A stretch of DNA of 33,321 nucleotides from an uncultured Actinomyces sp. (GTDB lineage Bacteria > Actinomycetota > Actinomycetes > Actinomycetales > Actinomycetaceae), in assembly GCA_946998115.1 (NCBI GenBank), contig CAMPYB010000012.1, positions 1 through 33,321 of the forward strand, written 5' to 3'. This document shows positions 15,995-24,794 of the stretch, one piece after another (the first letter of the stretch is position 1; every line of letters begins with the position of its first letter). The notes beneath the pieces were generated by a model, which was given only the letters and a program-made list of their open reading frames with translations, did no database searches and was not told the DNA's origin. Position numbers and translations under genes: made by a program.

Positions 15995-17395
15995 ATGTTA
16001 AAAAATGTAAATTGGATTACTAAAGTAATAAATCCAATTAAAAAAGTTGTAAAAACTGACGAAAAGAGCACTGTTGACAGTGAGGAAATACGTTTTAATC
16101 CCTCCGTGTCTCATAATGAAAAACCAGAAGATTACGTTGCATGGAATCTACGAGTAGCTGCAGCATGGGCATGGCGTATAGCAATTGTTGCAATCATAAT
16201 CGTCGCTATTTTATATGCACTTTTGCAAATTCAAATAGTTATAGTTCCACTTTTCATAGCGCTATTGCTCACGATAATTTTATATCCAATGTTCAATTTT
16301 TGTAATAAGCGTTTAAAACTATCTAGAAGCTTATCTGCAACTTTTTCATTAATAATAGGTATTGTCATAGTATTTTCAATGTTCTATTTGGCTAGTTCGG
16401 AAATAGTTTACAGTGTTGGCGATCTTGCAAAACAAGCAAACCGTGGTCTAAATCAAGCTGTTTTATGGACGAGTAATTTCTTGAAAGAATATGTGAATAT
16501 CGACAATAAAGAAGTTCACAAATATTTAAATGAATTCAACAATCAGTTTTCAAATTCTTTATACACACTTGGAAGCAGCGTTTACTATAACGTCTTATCC
16601 CTAACCTCCTCTATAACAACTTTTTTCGCCGGAATGTTGTTAACATTTTTCTCAATATTCTTTTTCTTGAAAGACGGTCGCAAAATTTGGTATTGGACAG
16701 TTAGGCTATTTCCTAGTAACGCTAGAGTTCCTGTGCATGAAGCAGCAATAAGAGGCTGGGTGACGTTGAGTTCATATGTGAAAGCTCAAATCATAATCGC
16801 TGCTGTTGACGCAGTCTCAATAGGATTAGGCGCATATTTTATTGGAGTTCCTCTCGCTATACCTCTTACAATACTCGTATTTTTAGGCTCATTTATTCCA
16901 ATTATCGGATCTTTAATTTCTGGTTCAATAGCTGTATTAGTATCTTTCGTAAATAATGGTTTTACTAATTCTTTAATCATGTTAGCAATAATATTGATTG
17001 TGCAACAAATAGAAGGAAACCTTTTACAACCACTGATAATGTCTTCCTCTGTAAGCTTGCATCCTTTAGCAGTACTACTAGCAGTAACAGCTGCAACTTT
17101 TCTTGTAGGTATTATAGGAGCATTATTTGTAATTCCTGTTATGGCTTTTATAAACAGCACAGCTTTATATTTACATGGTTACGATAAATTTCCTGAGCTT
17201 GAAACAAAAATTGACAGACCAGGAGGCCCTCCAGGTTTCTTAGATTTAGCAATGAAAGCTTCTTTGCAAACAGAAGAATCTCACTTAAAGGAAACTCTTG
17301 TGACTCAAGTCAAAGAACATGAAAATGATCCTCCTGTATTCCATGACGGAACTGCTAATGAAAATGGGAGCAACATAAACCCACCTATAAGATAG
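15995..17395 (+). CDS. AI-2E family transporter
   Basis: 466 residues from ATG 15995; a TTG 18 codons upstream would lengthen it, but those residues are not hydrophobic or family-like. AI-2E proteins (PF01594) are polytopic membrane proteins described as exporters of autoinducer-2 or other small molecules; many members have unknown substrates, and some are Na+(Li+)/H+ antiporters. Visible: a soluble N-terminus, two helices (about 70-120), a third helix and an amphipathic loop (KQANRGLNQAVLW...), FFLKDGRKIW, then the conserved half with VKAQIIIAAVDAVSIGLGAY, GSFIPIIGSLISGSIAVLV, QQIEGNLLQPLIM and SLHPLAVLLAV. A polar acidic tail of ~70 residues follows. It stands alone and ends at a strong terminator. 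Confidence 0.92.
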   Translation: MLKNVNWITKVINPIKKVVKTDEKSTVDSEEIRFNPSVSHNEKPEDYVAWNLRVAAAWAWRIAIVAIIIVAILYALLQIQIVIVPLFIALLLTIILYPMFNFCNKRLKLSRSLSATFSLIIGIVIVFSMFYLASSEIVYSVGDLAKQANRGLNQAVLWTSNFLKEYVNIDNKEVHKYLNEFNNQFSNSLYTLGSSVYYNVLSLTSSITTFFAGMLLTFFSIFFFLKDGRKIWYWTVRLFPSNARVPVHEAAIRGWVTLSSYVKAQIIIAAVDAVSIGLGAYFIGVPLAIPLTILVFLGSFIPIIGSLISGSIAVLVSFVNNGFTNSLIMLAIILIVQQIEGNLLQPLIMSSSVSLHPLAVLLAVTAATFLVGIIGALFVIPVMAFINSTALYLHGYDKFPELETKIDRPGGPPGFLDLAMKASLQTEESHLKETLVTQVKEHENDPPVFHDGTANENGSNINPPIR

Positions 17396-17435
17396 ATAAT
17401 ATAGGTAAAATAATATAAATTTATATTCTAATAGC

Positions 17436-17480
17436 AATTATCGGCGTAACCATATCTGTTGATTACGCCGATAATTTTAT
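17436..17480. terminator. bidirectional terminator between convergent genes
   Basis: A perfect 14-bp stem, AATTATCGGCGTAA (17436-17449) with TTACGCCGATAATT (17463-17476), loop of 13. It lies between the AI-2E gene (+) and uraA (-) and could serve both. Confidence 0.88.
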
Positions 17481-17519
17481 ATCCTAATCTGAAAAAGTTT
17501 AGGTTTTTGAATCTATCAA

Positions 17520-18905
17520 TTATTTATCAGTATTTTCAAGTGTTTCGCACTTATTGCTATCGTCACAAGTGTTGCGATAATTTCCATAAGCCTGTCCTTC
17601 AAGCTCTGTACCTGCTGGAGCTGATGCAGGAGATGCTGCTTCAACACTAGTGCCGAATAAATGTGACAAAGCGTTCATCAAATGATAGATAATGATAGCT
17701 GCAGCTGAACCAAGTGCTATTCCTTCAAAACGAATTTCACCAGCAACCCATACGAAATTAGCTATAGCTATTACCATTGATATTGCAGCTGTATTTAGAT
17801 TTACTGGGATTGAGAAATCAACTTTATTTTGAACCCAAATTCTAACACCTAGCATACCGATCATTCCATAAAGAATTGTTGCTGCACCACCTAGAACACC
17901 TGTTGGAATAGTTGCGATAAGTGCACCAAATTTAGGCATGAGTGAAAGAAGCAAAGCAACAATGCCAGCAACCACATATGCGGCAGTGGAATATACGCGA
18001 GTAGCGGCCATAACACCTATGTTTTCAGCATATGTAGTAGTACCTGAACCACCACCTAGACCAGCGAAAACAGTTGAAAGTCCATCAGCGAAAAGTGCCC
18101 TACCAGTAACGTCATCAATGTTCTTACCTGTCATAGCAGCAACTGATTTCACGTGTCCAACATTTTCTGCAATCAAAACGAGAACTACAGGGACGAATAG
18201 TCCAAGTGTTGAAAAATCGAATTGTGGAGCCACAAAATGAGGTAAGCCGATCCATGGTGCTTTACTGATAGCAGTAAAATCAACTTCGCCCATTGCTATA
18301 GCTGTAATGTAACCGATTATTACACCAATTAAGATTGATAATCTACCTATTATTCCTTTGAAAATTACTGTAACTAACACTATTGATATTAGTGTTACCG
18401 ATGCTGTAATAGGTGATGCTTTGAAATTATTCCAAGCAGCAGGAGCTAAATTGAAACCTATTAAAGACACTATTGCTCCTGTCACAACTGGTGGCATTAC
18501 TACGTCAATCCATCTAGCACCAGCAAAGTGAACTATTAGACCAATTATAAGTAGAGTAGCACCAACCATGATTATGCCACCTTGAGCAAATGGCTTACCT
18601 AGTGTTTTACTTACTGCAAGTATCGGTGCTATCAAAGCAAATGATGAACCTAAATATGAAGGAAGCCTGCCTGCTGTTATAAGTAGGAATAACAGTGTTC
18701 CAACTGCTGTGAAAAATAATGTTGTGGACGGTTCAAATCCTGTAAGTAATGGCACTAGGAATGTTGCACCAAACATTGCTATAACGTGTTGTGCTCCAAT
18801 TCCAATTGTACGTGGCCATGTAAGTCTTTCATCAGGGTTTACTACTGCTCCTGGTGAAATAGTTTTTCCGTCACCGTGTAATTTCCATTTAAATGCTGTA
18901 ACCAT
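17520..18905 (-). CDS. uraA: uracil permease (NCS2 family)
   Basis: 461 residues. A uracil:H+ symporter of the nucleobase-ascorbate family in the cell membrane. It matches E. coli UraA in QHVIAMFGATFLVPLLTG, RLPSYLGSSFALIAPI and WIDVVMPPVVTGAIVSLIGF. The two substrate/proton glutamates are present: Glu247 in LIAENVGHVKSV and Glu294 in GTTTYAENIGVMA (E. coli Glu241 and Glu290). A polar N-terminal extension of ~25 residues and a polar C-terminal tail ending in an acidic stretch are not part of the transport fold. The Shine-Dalgarno is GGAG. The 145-base leader has two terminator hairpins, so expression is probably controlled by attenuation, plausibly by pyrimidine supply. No pyr genes are adjacent. 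Confidence 0.95.
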   Translation of the reverse strand: MVTAFKWKLHGDGKTISPGAVVNPDERLTWPRTIGIGAQHVIAMFGATFLVPLLTGFEPSTTLFFTAVGTLLFLLITAGRLPSYLGSSFALIAPILAVSKTLGKPFAQGGIIMVGATLLIIGLIVHFAGARWIDVVMPPVVTGAIVSLIGFNLAPAAWNNFKASPITASVTLISIVLVTVIFKGIIGRLSILIGVIIGYITAIAMGEVDFTAISKAPWIGLPHFVAPQFDFSTLGLFVPVVLVLIAENVGHVKSVAAMTGKNIDDVTGRALFADGLSTVFAGLGGGSGTTTYAENIGVMAATRVYSTAAYVVAGIVALLLSLMPKFGALIATIPTGVLGGAATILYGMIGMLGVRIWVQNKVDFSIPVNLNTAAISMVIAIANFVWVAGEIRFEGIALGSAAAIIIYHLMNALSHLFGTSVEAASPASAPAGTELEGQAYGNYRNTCDDSNKCETLENTDK

Positions 18906-18964
18906 TTTTGTCTCTCCGCTTGCAATTAATATTTAATGCGGTGCAGTTGGACTCTCGGAACATG

Positions 18965-18990
18965 AAAAAAGCCGGACAAATGCCCGGGCT
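18965..18990 (-). terminator. leader terminator 2 upstream of uraA
   Basis: Minus strand: AGCC, bulged C, GGGC (18990-18982), loop ATTT, GTCCGGCT (18977-18970), then a run of six T. It lies 60 bases before the uraA start and inside its transcript, which points to attenuation. A further 5-bp hairpin, TAGCC/GGCTA (18996-19000, 19006-19010), precedes it and shares bases with possible alternative pairings. Confidence 0.75.
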
Positions 18991-19016
18991 TCGGCTAGCC
19001 TTTTGGGCTATTACAT

Positions 19017-19050
19017 AAAAAATCCGAGTGCGCTTTTGCTAACCACTCGG
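19017..19050 (-). terminator. leader terminator 1 at the 5' end of the uraA transcript
   Basis: Minus strand: CCGAGTG (19050-19044) pairs with CACTCGG (19030-19024), followed by ATTTTTT. The predicted transcription start is at about 19050, so the hairpin would begin with the very first bases of the RNA, which is unusual for a terminator. Confidence 0.65.
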
Positions 19051-19056
19051 GGTACT

Positions 19057-19085
19057 ATAATAACATTTTTCAAATACACAAACAA
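19057..19085 (-). promoter_or_regulatory. uraA promoter
   Basis: Minus strand: -35 TTGTTT (19085-19080), 17-base spacer, -10 TATTAT (19062-19057). The start would be near 19050. The rest of the divergent region (19086-19262) is AT-rich and must hold the promoter of the next gene on the + strand. Confidence 0.6.
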
Positions 19086-19262
19086 GTTTTATTTACTTTC
19101 ATTTTATTATTACTTTATTAATTCTTGTTTTTAATGTTATGAGAATTTTATTTCAAATAAATTTTTAAATATGTTTTAGTTTACACATTTGAAGATTTAT
19201 ACAAATATTTTCGCTTGTTATATTGCTATAATTTTATTATTCGGTGAGTGTAAGGGAATGTG

Positions 19263-19784
19263 ATGTTCAAATTTAGAGATGACAAAAAATCTAAATATAA
19301 TATTTCAAAATCGTTTAGCGATAAGTCATCTATAAAATATGCAGATTTTTTATCATTAGATGATGATTTATTTTTCCATTCTCTTAATTATAATGCTGAT
19401 ACTTATTCTTCTAATGATTTTCCTGGCTGCGAACTTGTTAATAAAGAAATAGTTTTTTCGCAAAAAGGTTACACTAATCCACCTTTACCTTTTTTAAAAT
19501 TTTCTTTACTTTCTTTCTTTTTAACAATAAGTGGTTTAATAATTTTTATTATAAATCTTTTTTCTGTTCCATTTATTGCTGAAAACGGTCACAATACTGT
19601 TACCGTACCATTATTTCTATTAAATTTATTTTTATTAGCTTTATCACTATTATCGTCACTTCAAGCATTAAAGAAACCTCATAGTAGATATTATCGAGGA
19701 AGAAGCTTAGCTAAAATTTCCTATGTAGTAAGTGGAATATATCTAGGAATGCTAATTTGGCTAGGAATAATCATATTTTTTTAA
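19263..19784 (+). CDS. small membrane protein of unknown function
   Basis: 173 residues from ATG 19263; GTG 19260 is directly adjacent in frame, but AAGGGA is better spaced to the ATG. The first ~75 residues are polar and rich in S, K, D and N, probably cytosolic. Then come three or four membrane segments: LLSFFLTISGLIIFIINLF, VPLFLLNLFLLALSLLSSL, and after a basic loop (KKPHSRYYRGRSLAKIS) YVVSGIYLGMLIWLGIIIFF. This layout, with a Gly/Arg-rich loop followed by A-x-IS, resembles the DUF4190 type of small actinobacterial membrane protein, but the match is loose. Divergent from uraA, upstream of a symporter with a 148-base gap. Confidence 0.7.
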   Translation: MFKFRDDKKSKYNISKSFSDKSSIKYADFLSLDDDLFFHSLNYNADTYSSNDFPGCELVNKEIVFSQKGYTNPPLPFLKFSLLSFFLTISGLIIFIINLFSVPFIAENGHNTVTVPLFLLNLFLLALSLLSSLQALKKPHSRYYRGRSLAKISYVVSGIYLGMLIWLGIIIFF

Positions 19785-19932
19785 ACATTTTAATTGATTT
19801 TTAATAAAAATCTATAAAATTTTTATACTTTTTGGCAGTTAAGGTTTATATTCCTTGTAAAACATGTATCATATATCTTACATCTTAAAGATATAGTAAA
19901 GAACACTTATATTTTAGTGTAAAGGAATTAAA

Positions 19933-21159
19933 ATGAAGAAATTGTTAAACAACCTCTTATTTAGGGTTATATTAGCAATATTGCTTGGCATATGCTGTGG
20001 AATGTTTTTTCCAAAACCCCTGTCACGAATATTTGTGACTTTTAACGGACTTTTCGGTAACTTTTTATCTTTCATCGTGCCACTAATAATTTTAGGATTA
20101 GTTGCTCCCGGACTAACAGGTCTTGGAAAGTCCAGTGGAAAATGGTTATTTTTTACAACAGCAATAGCCTATATTTCAACAATATTTTCCGGCTTTATGA
20201 CTTTATTAGTAGCCTATTATTCTTATCCACATTTGCTTGCATCACAAGTAAATCTTCAAGTTCTTAAAAACCCAGAAGACGCATTTTTAAAAGGCTTCTT
20301 TACAATAGAAATGCCGCCTATGCTAAACGTTACAAGTGCATTATTATTTGCATTCATTATCGGAATCGGTTTGGCATATGTTAATAACAATTCTCTTCAC
20401 AATTGTCTTTATGGTTTCCGTGACATAATAATGGCAACTATAGAAAAAATAATTATTCCTCTACTACCTTTGCACATTTTCGGTATATTTCTAAATATTA
20501 CAACTACAGGACAAGTAGCCAGCGTCATAACAACAGTAATTAAAGTTATTGTACTAGTATTCGTACTACACATATTCTTACTAATATTACAATACTGCAT
20601 AGCTGCATTATTCGACAGAAGCATCAATCCTTTTGTAGCTCTCAAAAATATGCTACCTGCATACTTTACAGCTCTAGGTACTTCTTCTTCAGCAGCAACA
20701 ATCCCTGTTTCATTGAGACAAGCTAAAACAAATGGCGTATCAGATTCTGTTGCCAATTTCGTAATACCTCTTTGCGCAACAATCCACTTGGCAGGCTCCA
20801 TGATGAAAATTACAGCATTTGCTCTAGCAGTAATGTTCATTTCAAACACACCTGTAAACATAGTACATTTCATAGGCTTCATGTTTATGCTAGCTATAAC
20901 TATGGTTGCCGCTCCAGGTGTTCCAGGTGGTGCTATCATGGCAGCTATAGGTGTATTGCAAAGCATGCTCGGTTTCAATGAACCAATGATAGCTTTCATG
21001 ATTGCAACATATATAGCAATCGACTCCTTCGGTACAGCATGTAACGTCACTGGTGATGGCGCTATAGCAATCATAATAAATAAATTATCGAAGTCTGATC
21101 GTAAAAAATATGATGAAAAAACAATACTTCAAGCAGAAAATGTTGAAGTAAGCAATTAG
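19933..21159 (+). CDS. dicarboxylate/amino acid:cation symporter
   Basis: 408 residues, family DAACS (glutamate/aspartate/succinate or serine/threonine uptake with Na+ or H+). About eight membrane segments plus two re-entrant hairpins. The first hairpin signature is GTSSSAATIPVSL (249-261), followed by NFVIPLCATIHLAGS; the second half carries GVPGGAIMAAIGVLQSMLG and the substrate-site region AIDSFGTACNVTGDGAIAIII, with the conserved Asp and Asn. Transporters of this family are homotrimers with an elevator mechanism. Shine-Dalgarno AAAGGA. The gene ends in a strong terminator. Which amino or dicarboxylic acid is carried cannot be determined from sequence. Confidence 0.93.
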   Translation: MKKLLNNLLFRVILAILLGICCGMFFPKPLSRIFVTFNGLFGNFLSFIVPLIILGLVAPGLTGLGKSSGKWLFFTTAIAYISTIFSGFMTLLVAYYSYPHLLASQVNLQVLKNPEDAFLKGFFTIEMPPMLNVTSALLFAFIIGIGLAYVNNNSLHNCLYGFRDIIMATIEKIIIPLLPLHIFGIFLNITTTGQVASVITTVIKVIVLVFVLHIFLLILQYCIAALFDRSINPFVALKNMLPAYFTALGTSSSAATIPVSLRQAKTNGVSDSVANFVIPLCATIHLAGSMMKITAFALAVMFISNTPVNIVHFIGFMFMLAITMVAAPGVPGGAIMAAIGVLQSMLGFNEPMIAFMIATYIAIDSFGTACNVTGDGAIAIIINKLSKSDRKKYDEKTILQAENVEVSN

Positions 21160-21170
21160 AATATTTGTAT

Positions 21171-21212
21171 AAAAGTGGCATTGCGCAAAAGCGGAATGCC
21201 ACTTTTTATTTA
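21171..21212 (+). terminator. intrinsic terminator of the symporter gene
   Basis: A 12-bp stem, AAAAGTGGCATT (21171-21182) with AATGCCACTTTT (21195-21206), extended inside by CGC/GCG pairs after a mismatch, then a T-rich tail. It lies 12 bases after the stop codon. Confidence 0.92.
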
Positions 21213-21261
21213 AAGTAAAACTAACATGAATAATATTTACTTACAGATTAATAGCATCTAA

Positions 21262-21306
21262 ATTACAAAAACAAATAGCAGCCAGTATAATAACCAGCTG
21301 CTATTT
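21262..21306 (-). terminator. intrinsic terminator of ppdK
   Basis: A 10-bp stem, AAATAGCAGC (21306-21297 on the minus strand) with GCTGCTATTT (21282-21273), followed by GTTTTTG. It lies 26 bases after the ppdK stop codon. Confidence 0.85.
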
Positions 21307-21331
21307 ACCTACAGGCTAATAATAAAATATA

Positions 21332-24028
21332 TCAACCATTCAATACACTTGCCCTTCCAGCTTCCAAACGAGCAATAGGCACTCTAAAAGGAGAACAGGA
21401 AACGTAATCTAAACCTGCAGATTCAAAGAAATTGATGGAATCAGGATCACCGCCATGCTCACCGCACACACCCAATTTCAATTTTGGTTTAGTCTTACGA
21501 CCACCAGCAACACCTAGTTTAACCAATCGTCCAACACCGTTGAAATCGATTGTTTCAAATGGTGATACACCAAATATTCCATAGTCTACATATTGAGGGA
21601 AAAATACACCCTCAACATCGTCACGGCTGAAGCCCCAAGTTGTTTGAGTCAAATCATTTGTTCCAAAACTGAAGAAATCAGCTTCTTCTGCTAAATATTC
21701 ACTATTTACAGCAGCTCTAGGTAATTCAACCATACATCCTATAGGAATATCCAATTTAATGTTATTTTCAGCACAAGCTTTATCGATCAATTTTTCTGCA
21801 CGTTGCCTTATAATCTGCAACTCACGCACAGATCCAACAAGCGGAACCATTATTTCAGGAAGAGGATTAAAACCTTCTTTACGCAAATGCACAACCGCAT
21901 CTATAATCGCCTGTATTTGCAATTCAAATAATCCAGGAATTACAAGTCCCAAACGTACACCACGCAATCCTAACATCGGGTTTGCTTCGTGCATTCTTCT
22001 AACTGCCTCAAGCATACGATCAGTTTGTTCGTCAACAATTTTTCGTTCAGCATTTAAAGCAGCTTTGACTTCCAATGTTACAATATCAGGCAAAAATTCA
22101 TGCAAAGGAGGGTCTATCAAACGCACAGTCACAGGCTTATTGTTCATAATTTTGAACATTTCAATAAAGTCAGCTTTTTGCAAAGGTAACAATGCTTGCA
22201 AAGCATCTTTTCTTTCCTGTGATTTTTCATCAGATAAAATAACATGTTCAATCAAAGATCGTCTTTCACCCAAAAACATGTGCTCAGTTCTGCAAAGGCC
22301 TATACCCTCAGCACCAAATTCTAAAGCACGAGTTGAATCTTCAGGAGTGTCAGCGTTAGCTCTAACACCTAATTTTCTAACTTTATCAGCATGCTTCAAC
22401 ATTCGGTCAACACATAAAACCAATTCTTTAACATCATCAGTTTTTGCAGCTTCAAGTCCTGCTTCAAGTCCTTTTCGTAAATATATAGTCACAGCAGAAT
22501 CAACAACCGCGACTTCTCCTAAAAAGACCTCACCAGTACTACCATCTATAGCTATCGTGTCGCCCGCTTTCAAAACAACACCACCTATAGTTACTGTTTG
22601 TTTATTCAAATCAATTTTCAAATCTTCGGCGCCACATACACAAGTTTTACCCATACCTCGAGCTACGACTGCAGCATGCGAAGTCTTACCGCCTCTTGCT
22701 GTTAACACGCCTTGAGCTACCATCATTCCAGGTAAATCATCAGGGTTTGTTTCTCTGCGCACTAATATAACTTTTGCACCAACAGATGCACGTTGCAATG
22801 CCTGTTCATTATTGAGCACAATTTCACCAACAGCAGCTCCTGGGCTGGCTGGCATTGCTTTTGTGAGAAGAGTTCTTTCAGCGTCAGGATTAAATTGTGG
22901 GAACATTAGTTGTGTGAGGCCTGCACCGTTTACTCTAGTCAATGCTTCGTCTTCTGTTATCATTTTTTCATCGACTAGTTGTGTTGCTACTCTAAAAGCA
23001 GCAGCAGCTGTACGTTTTCCAACTCGAGTTTGTAACATCCACAATTTACCTTTTTCTATAGTAAATTCAATATCACATAAATCACGATAGTGTGTTTCAA
23101 GTTTGTGTATAATGCTCAAAAGTTGCAAATAGCATTCGTGGCTAACTTCTTTCAAAGCTGTAAGTGGTAGAGTATTTCTAATTCCAGCAACCACGTCTTC
23201 ACCTTGAGCATTTGTTAGATAGTCACCGTATACACCTGTTTTACCAGTAGCAGGATCTCGAGTAAAGCAAACACCCGTACCCGAAGTATCGCCCATATTT
23301 CCAAATACCATTGTACAAATATTTACTGCTGTACCTAAATCGTGTGGTATTTTTTCGCGACGTCTATAAAGTATTGCTCTTTGTGTATTCCATGATTTAA
23401 ATACTGCTTCTATAGCCATATCTAATTGCACACGCGGTTCTTGTGGAAATTCTATTCCTGAAGCTTCTTTGGTTATTTTTTTAAACACTTCCACTAATTT
23501 TTTTAAATCTTCAGCTTTTAGTTCAGTGTCACTAGTATAACCTTTTTCTTCTTTTACTTTTTCAAGAGCATGAGAGTACAATTCACCGTCTACATCAAGT
23601 ACTGTTTTACCGAACATTTGTATAAGTCTGCGATAGGAATCCCAAGCAAATCTTTCATTTTTAGATGCTTCAGCTAGTGCTTTAACAGATTTATCACTTA
23701 GCCCTATGTTTAAAACTGTTTCCATCATTCCGGGCATAGAAAATTTAGCCCCTGATCTTACAGATACTAGCAATGGATTTTCTTCAGCACCTAGTTGTTT
23801 TCCTATATGTTCTTCTAATTTACGCAAATGCGTTGTCACTTCAATATCTAATTCTTGAGGTATTTTATTATCTTTCAAAAATTGCCTGCAAGCTTCAGTG
23901 GTTATTGTGAATCCTGGTGGTACTGGTATACCAAGATTTGTCATTTCAGCAAGATTTGCGCCTTTCCCACCAAGTAGGTCTTTTAAATCTTTGTTACCTT
24001 CTGAAAAATCATAAACATATTTTGTCAT
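21332..24028 (-). CDS. ppdK: pyruvate, phosphate dikinase
   Basis: 898 residues, slightly longer than the usual ~875. Interconverts pyruvate + ATP + Pi and PEP + AMP + PPi in the cytoplasm. Domains in order: the ATP-grasp domain starting with LLGGKGANLAEM (residues 18-29) and RSGAKFSMPGMM near 91-102; the swivelling phosphohistidine domain with GGKTSHAAVVARGMGKTCVCG and catalytic His451; and the C-terminal PEP/pyruvate barrel with GCMVELPRA, FSFGTNDLTQTTWGFSRDD and GVCGEHGGDP (catalytic Cys855). All catalytic residues are intact. Shine-Dalgarno GGAG. No PPDK regulatory protein (DUF299) gene is nearby. In fermentative or host-associated actinobacteria the enzyme can run in the glycolytic direction and save ATP through PPi (family knowledge). 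Confidence 0.98.
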   Translation of the reverse strand: MTKYVYDFSEGNKDLKDLLGGKGANLAEMTNLGIPVPPGFTITTEACRQFLKDNKIPQELDIEVTTHLRKLEEHIGKQLGAEENPLLVSVRSGAKFSMPGMMETVLNIGLSDKSVKALAEASKNERFAWDSYRRLIQMFGKTVLDVDGELYSHALEKVKEEKGYTSDTELKAEDLKKLVEVFKKITKEASGIEFPQEPRVQLDMAIEAVFKSWNTQRAILYRRREKIPHDLGTAVNICTMVFGNMGDTSGTGVCFTRDPATGKTGVYGDYLTNAQGEDVVAGIRNTLPLTALKEVSHECYLQLLSIIHKLETHYRDLCDIEFTIEKGKLWMLQTRVGKRTAAAAFRVATQLVDEKMITEDEALTRVNGAGLTQLMFPQFNPDAERTLLTKAMPASPGAAVGEIVLNNEQALQRASVGAKVILVRRETNPDDLPGMMVAQGVLTARGGKTSHAAVVARGMGKTCVCGAEDLKIDLNKQTVTIGGVVLKAGDTIAIDGSTGEVFLGEVAVVDSAVTIYLRKGLEAGLEAAKTDDVKELVLCVDRMLKHADKVRKLGVRANADTPEDSTRALEFGAEGIGLCRTEHMFLGERRSLIEHVILSDEKSQERKDALQALLPLQKADFIEMFKIMNNKPVTVRLIDPPLHEFLPDIVTLEVKAALNAERKIVDEQTDRMLEAVRRMHEANPMLGLRGVRLGLVIPGLFELQIQAIIDAVVHLRKEGFNPLPEIMVPLVGSVRELQIIRQRAEKLIDKACAENNIKLDIPIGCMVELPRAAVNSEYLAEEADFFSFGTNDLTQTTWGFSRDDVEGVFFPQYVDYGIFGVSPFETIDFNGVGRLVKLGVAGGRKTKPKLKLGVCGEHGGDPDSINFFESAGLDYVSCSPFRVPIARLEAGRASVLNG

Positions 24029-24135
24029 TTAATTACTCCATCGTAATTGTGGGTTTTCTCACAATGTTTATCATAAACAATACTTTATCACTATTCTAGA
24101 ATTTTATATAATGAAGAAACGTGTATTTTTATACT

Positions 24136-24166
24136 AAAAATTAGGTTTTTATTTTAAAAATTAGGT
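24136..24166 (+). repeat. tandem AAAAATTAGGT elements upstream of the DUF5684 gene
   Basis: Two exact copies of AAAAATTAGGT at 24136-24146 and 24156-24166, spaced 20 bases start to start (about two helical turns). The second copy ends 18 bases before a TATAAT at 24185-24190, so both lie over or just above the -35 region. A regulator site is possible. Confidence 0.4.
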
Positions 24167-24225
24167 ATTAATAACAACTTTCAATATAATACGTATTACT
24201 TTGTTCAACAAACATAAGGAAAATC

Positions 24226-24615
24226 ATGGAAAATACAGATAGTCTAGCCTATTTTATTTTAGCAGCTTCGGGTACTTTAATTAGTATAGTTTTACTTATA
24301 TGCATTTTTGAAATAGTTGTTTTTTGGAAAATTTTCGCTAAAGCAGGTATTCCAGGTTGGGCATCAATTATACCTTTTTATAATATTTATTGCCTATACA
24401 AAATCACTTTAGGAAATGGCTGGTTGTTTTTATTGAATCTAATCCCTATCGTAAATGTGATTATTGGAATTATTGTGCTACTAAAATTAGCTAAAGTATT
24501 CGGTAAAGGCGTCGGTTTTGGTATTGGTTTAATTTTCTTAAATATCATTTTTACTGCAATTATTGCTTTTGACAATTCTACTTACATTGGAGCTAATGGT
24601 AAACCTAGCATTTAG
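24226..24615 (+). CDS. DUF5684 membrane protein
   Basis: 129 residues with three or four membrane segments. The signature is FWKIFAKAGIPGWASIIPFYNIYCLYKIT, then WLFLLNLIPIVNVIIGIIVLLKLAKVFGKG and a final hydrophobic helix, ending YIGANGKPS. This is the DUF5684 pattern: a small polytopic protein of unknown function, sometimes found near or fused to signal peptidase-like genes; nothing of that kind is adjacent here. ATG 24226 is preceded by AAGGAAA; a -10 TATAAT lies at 24185-24190. It is flanked by the divergent ppdK gene and a shared terminator with clpC. Confidence 0.85.
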   Translation: MENTDSLAYFILAASGTLISIVLLICIFEIVVFWKIFAKAGIPGWASIIPFYNIYCLYKITLGNGWLFLLNLIPIVNVIIGIIVLLKLAKVFGKGVGFGIGLIFLNIIFTAIIAFDNSTYIGANGKPSI

Positions 24616-24670
24616 GCTTGTAACATATAATTATTTCTAAGATTTCTAAGCAAATAATTATTGTTATAAA

Positions 24671-24720
24671 TTTAAAAAATAATAGTGAGGAAAGTTTTAG
24701 GCTGTCCTCACTATTTTATT
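24671..24720. terminator. bidirectional terminator between DUF5684 gene and clpC
   Basis: A perfect 11-bp stem, AATAGTGAGGA (24681-24691) with TCCTCACTATT (24705-24715), loop 13. The + side has TTATTT after it; the minus side has ATTTTTTAAATTT. It fits both convergent genes. Confidence 0.88.
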
Positions 24721-24794
24721 TAAACAATTTTCACATAACATAGATGTCACATAAAATGTAAATCTTTTGAGGGAAAATATTTTTCTTCAAAAAA

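Noticed and set aside
18150..18165. Second parS-like sequence (ATTTCACGTGTCCA)
   Set aside because: Only half of the palindrome matches; the other arm is lost. Other CACGTG occurrences near 8746, 14788 and 26731 also lack the flanking bases.
20409..21074. 221-codon open frame on the minus strand
   Set aside because: Antisense of the symporter gene, without a ribosome site or family resemblance.
21759..22715. 318-codon open frame on the plus strand
   Set aside because: Antisense of ppdK; the opposite strand has all catalytic motifs, and the plus frame is Ser/Thr/Pro-rich as expected for a shadow.
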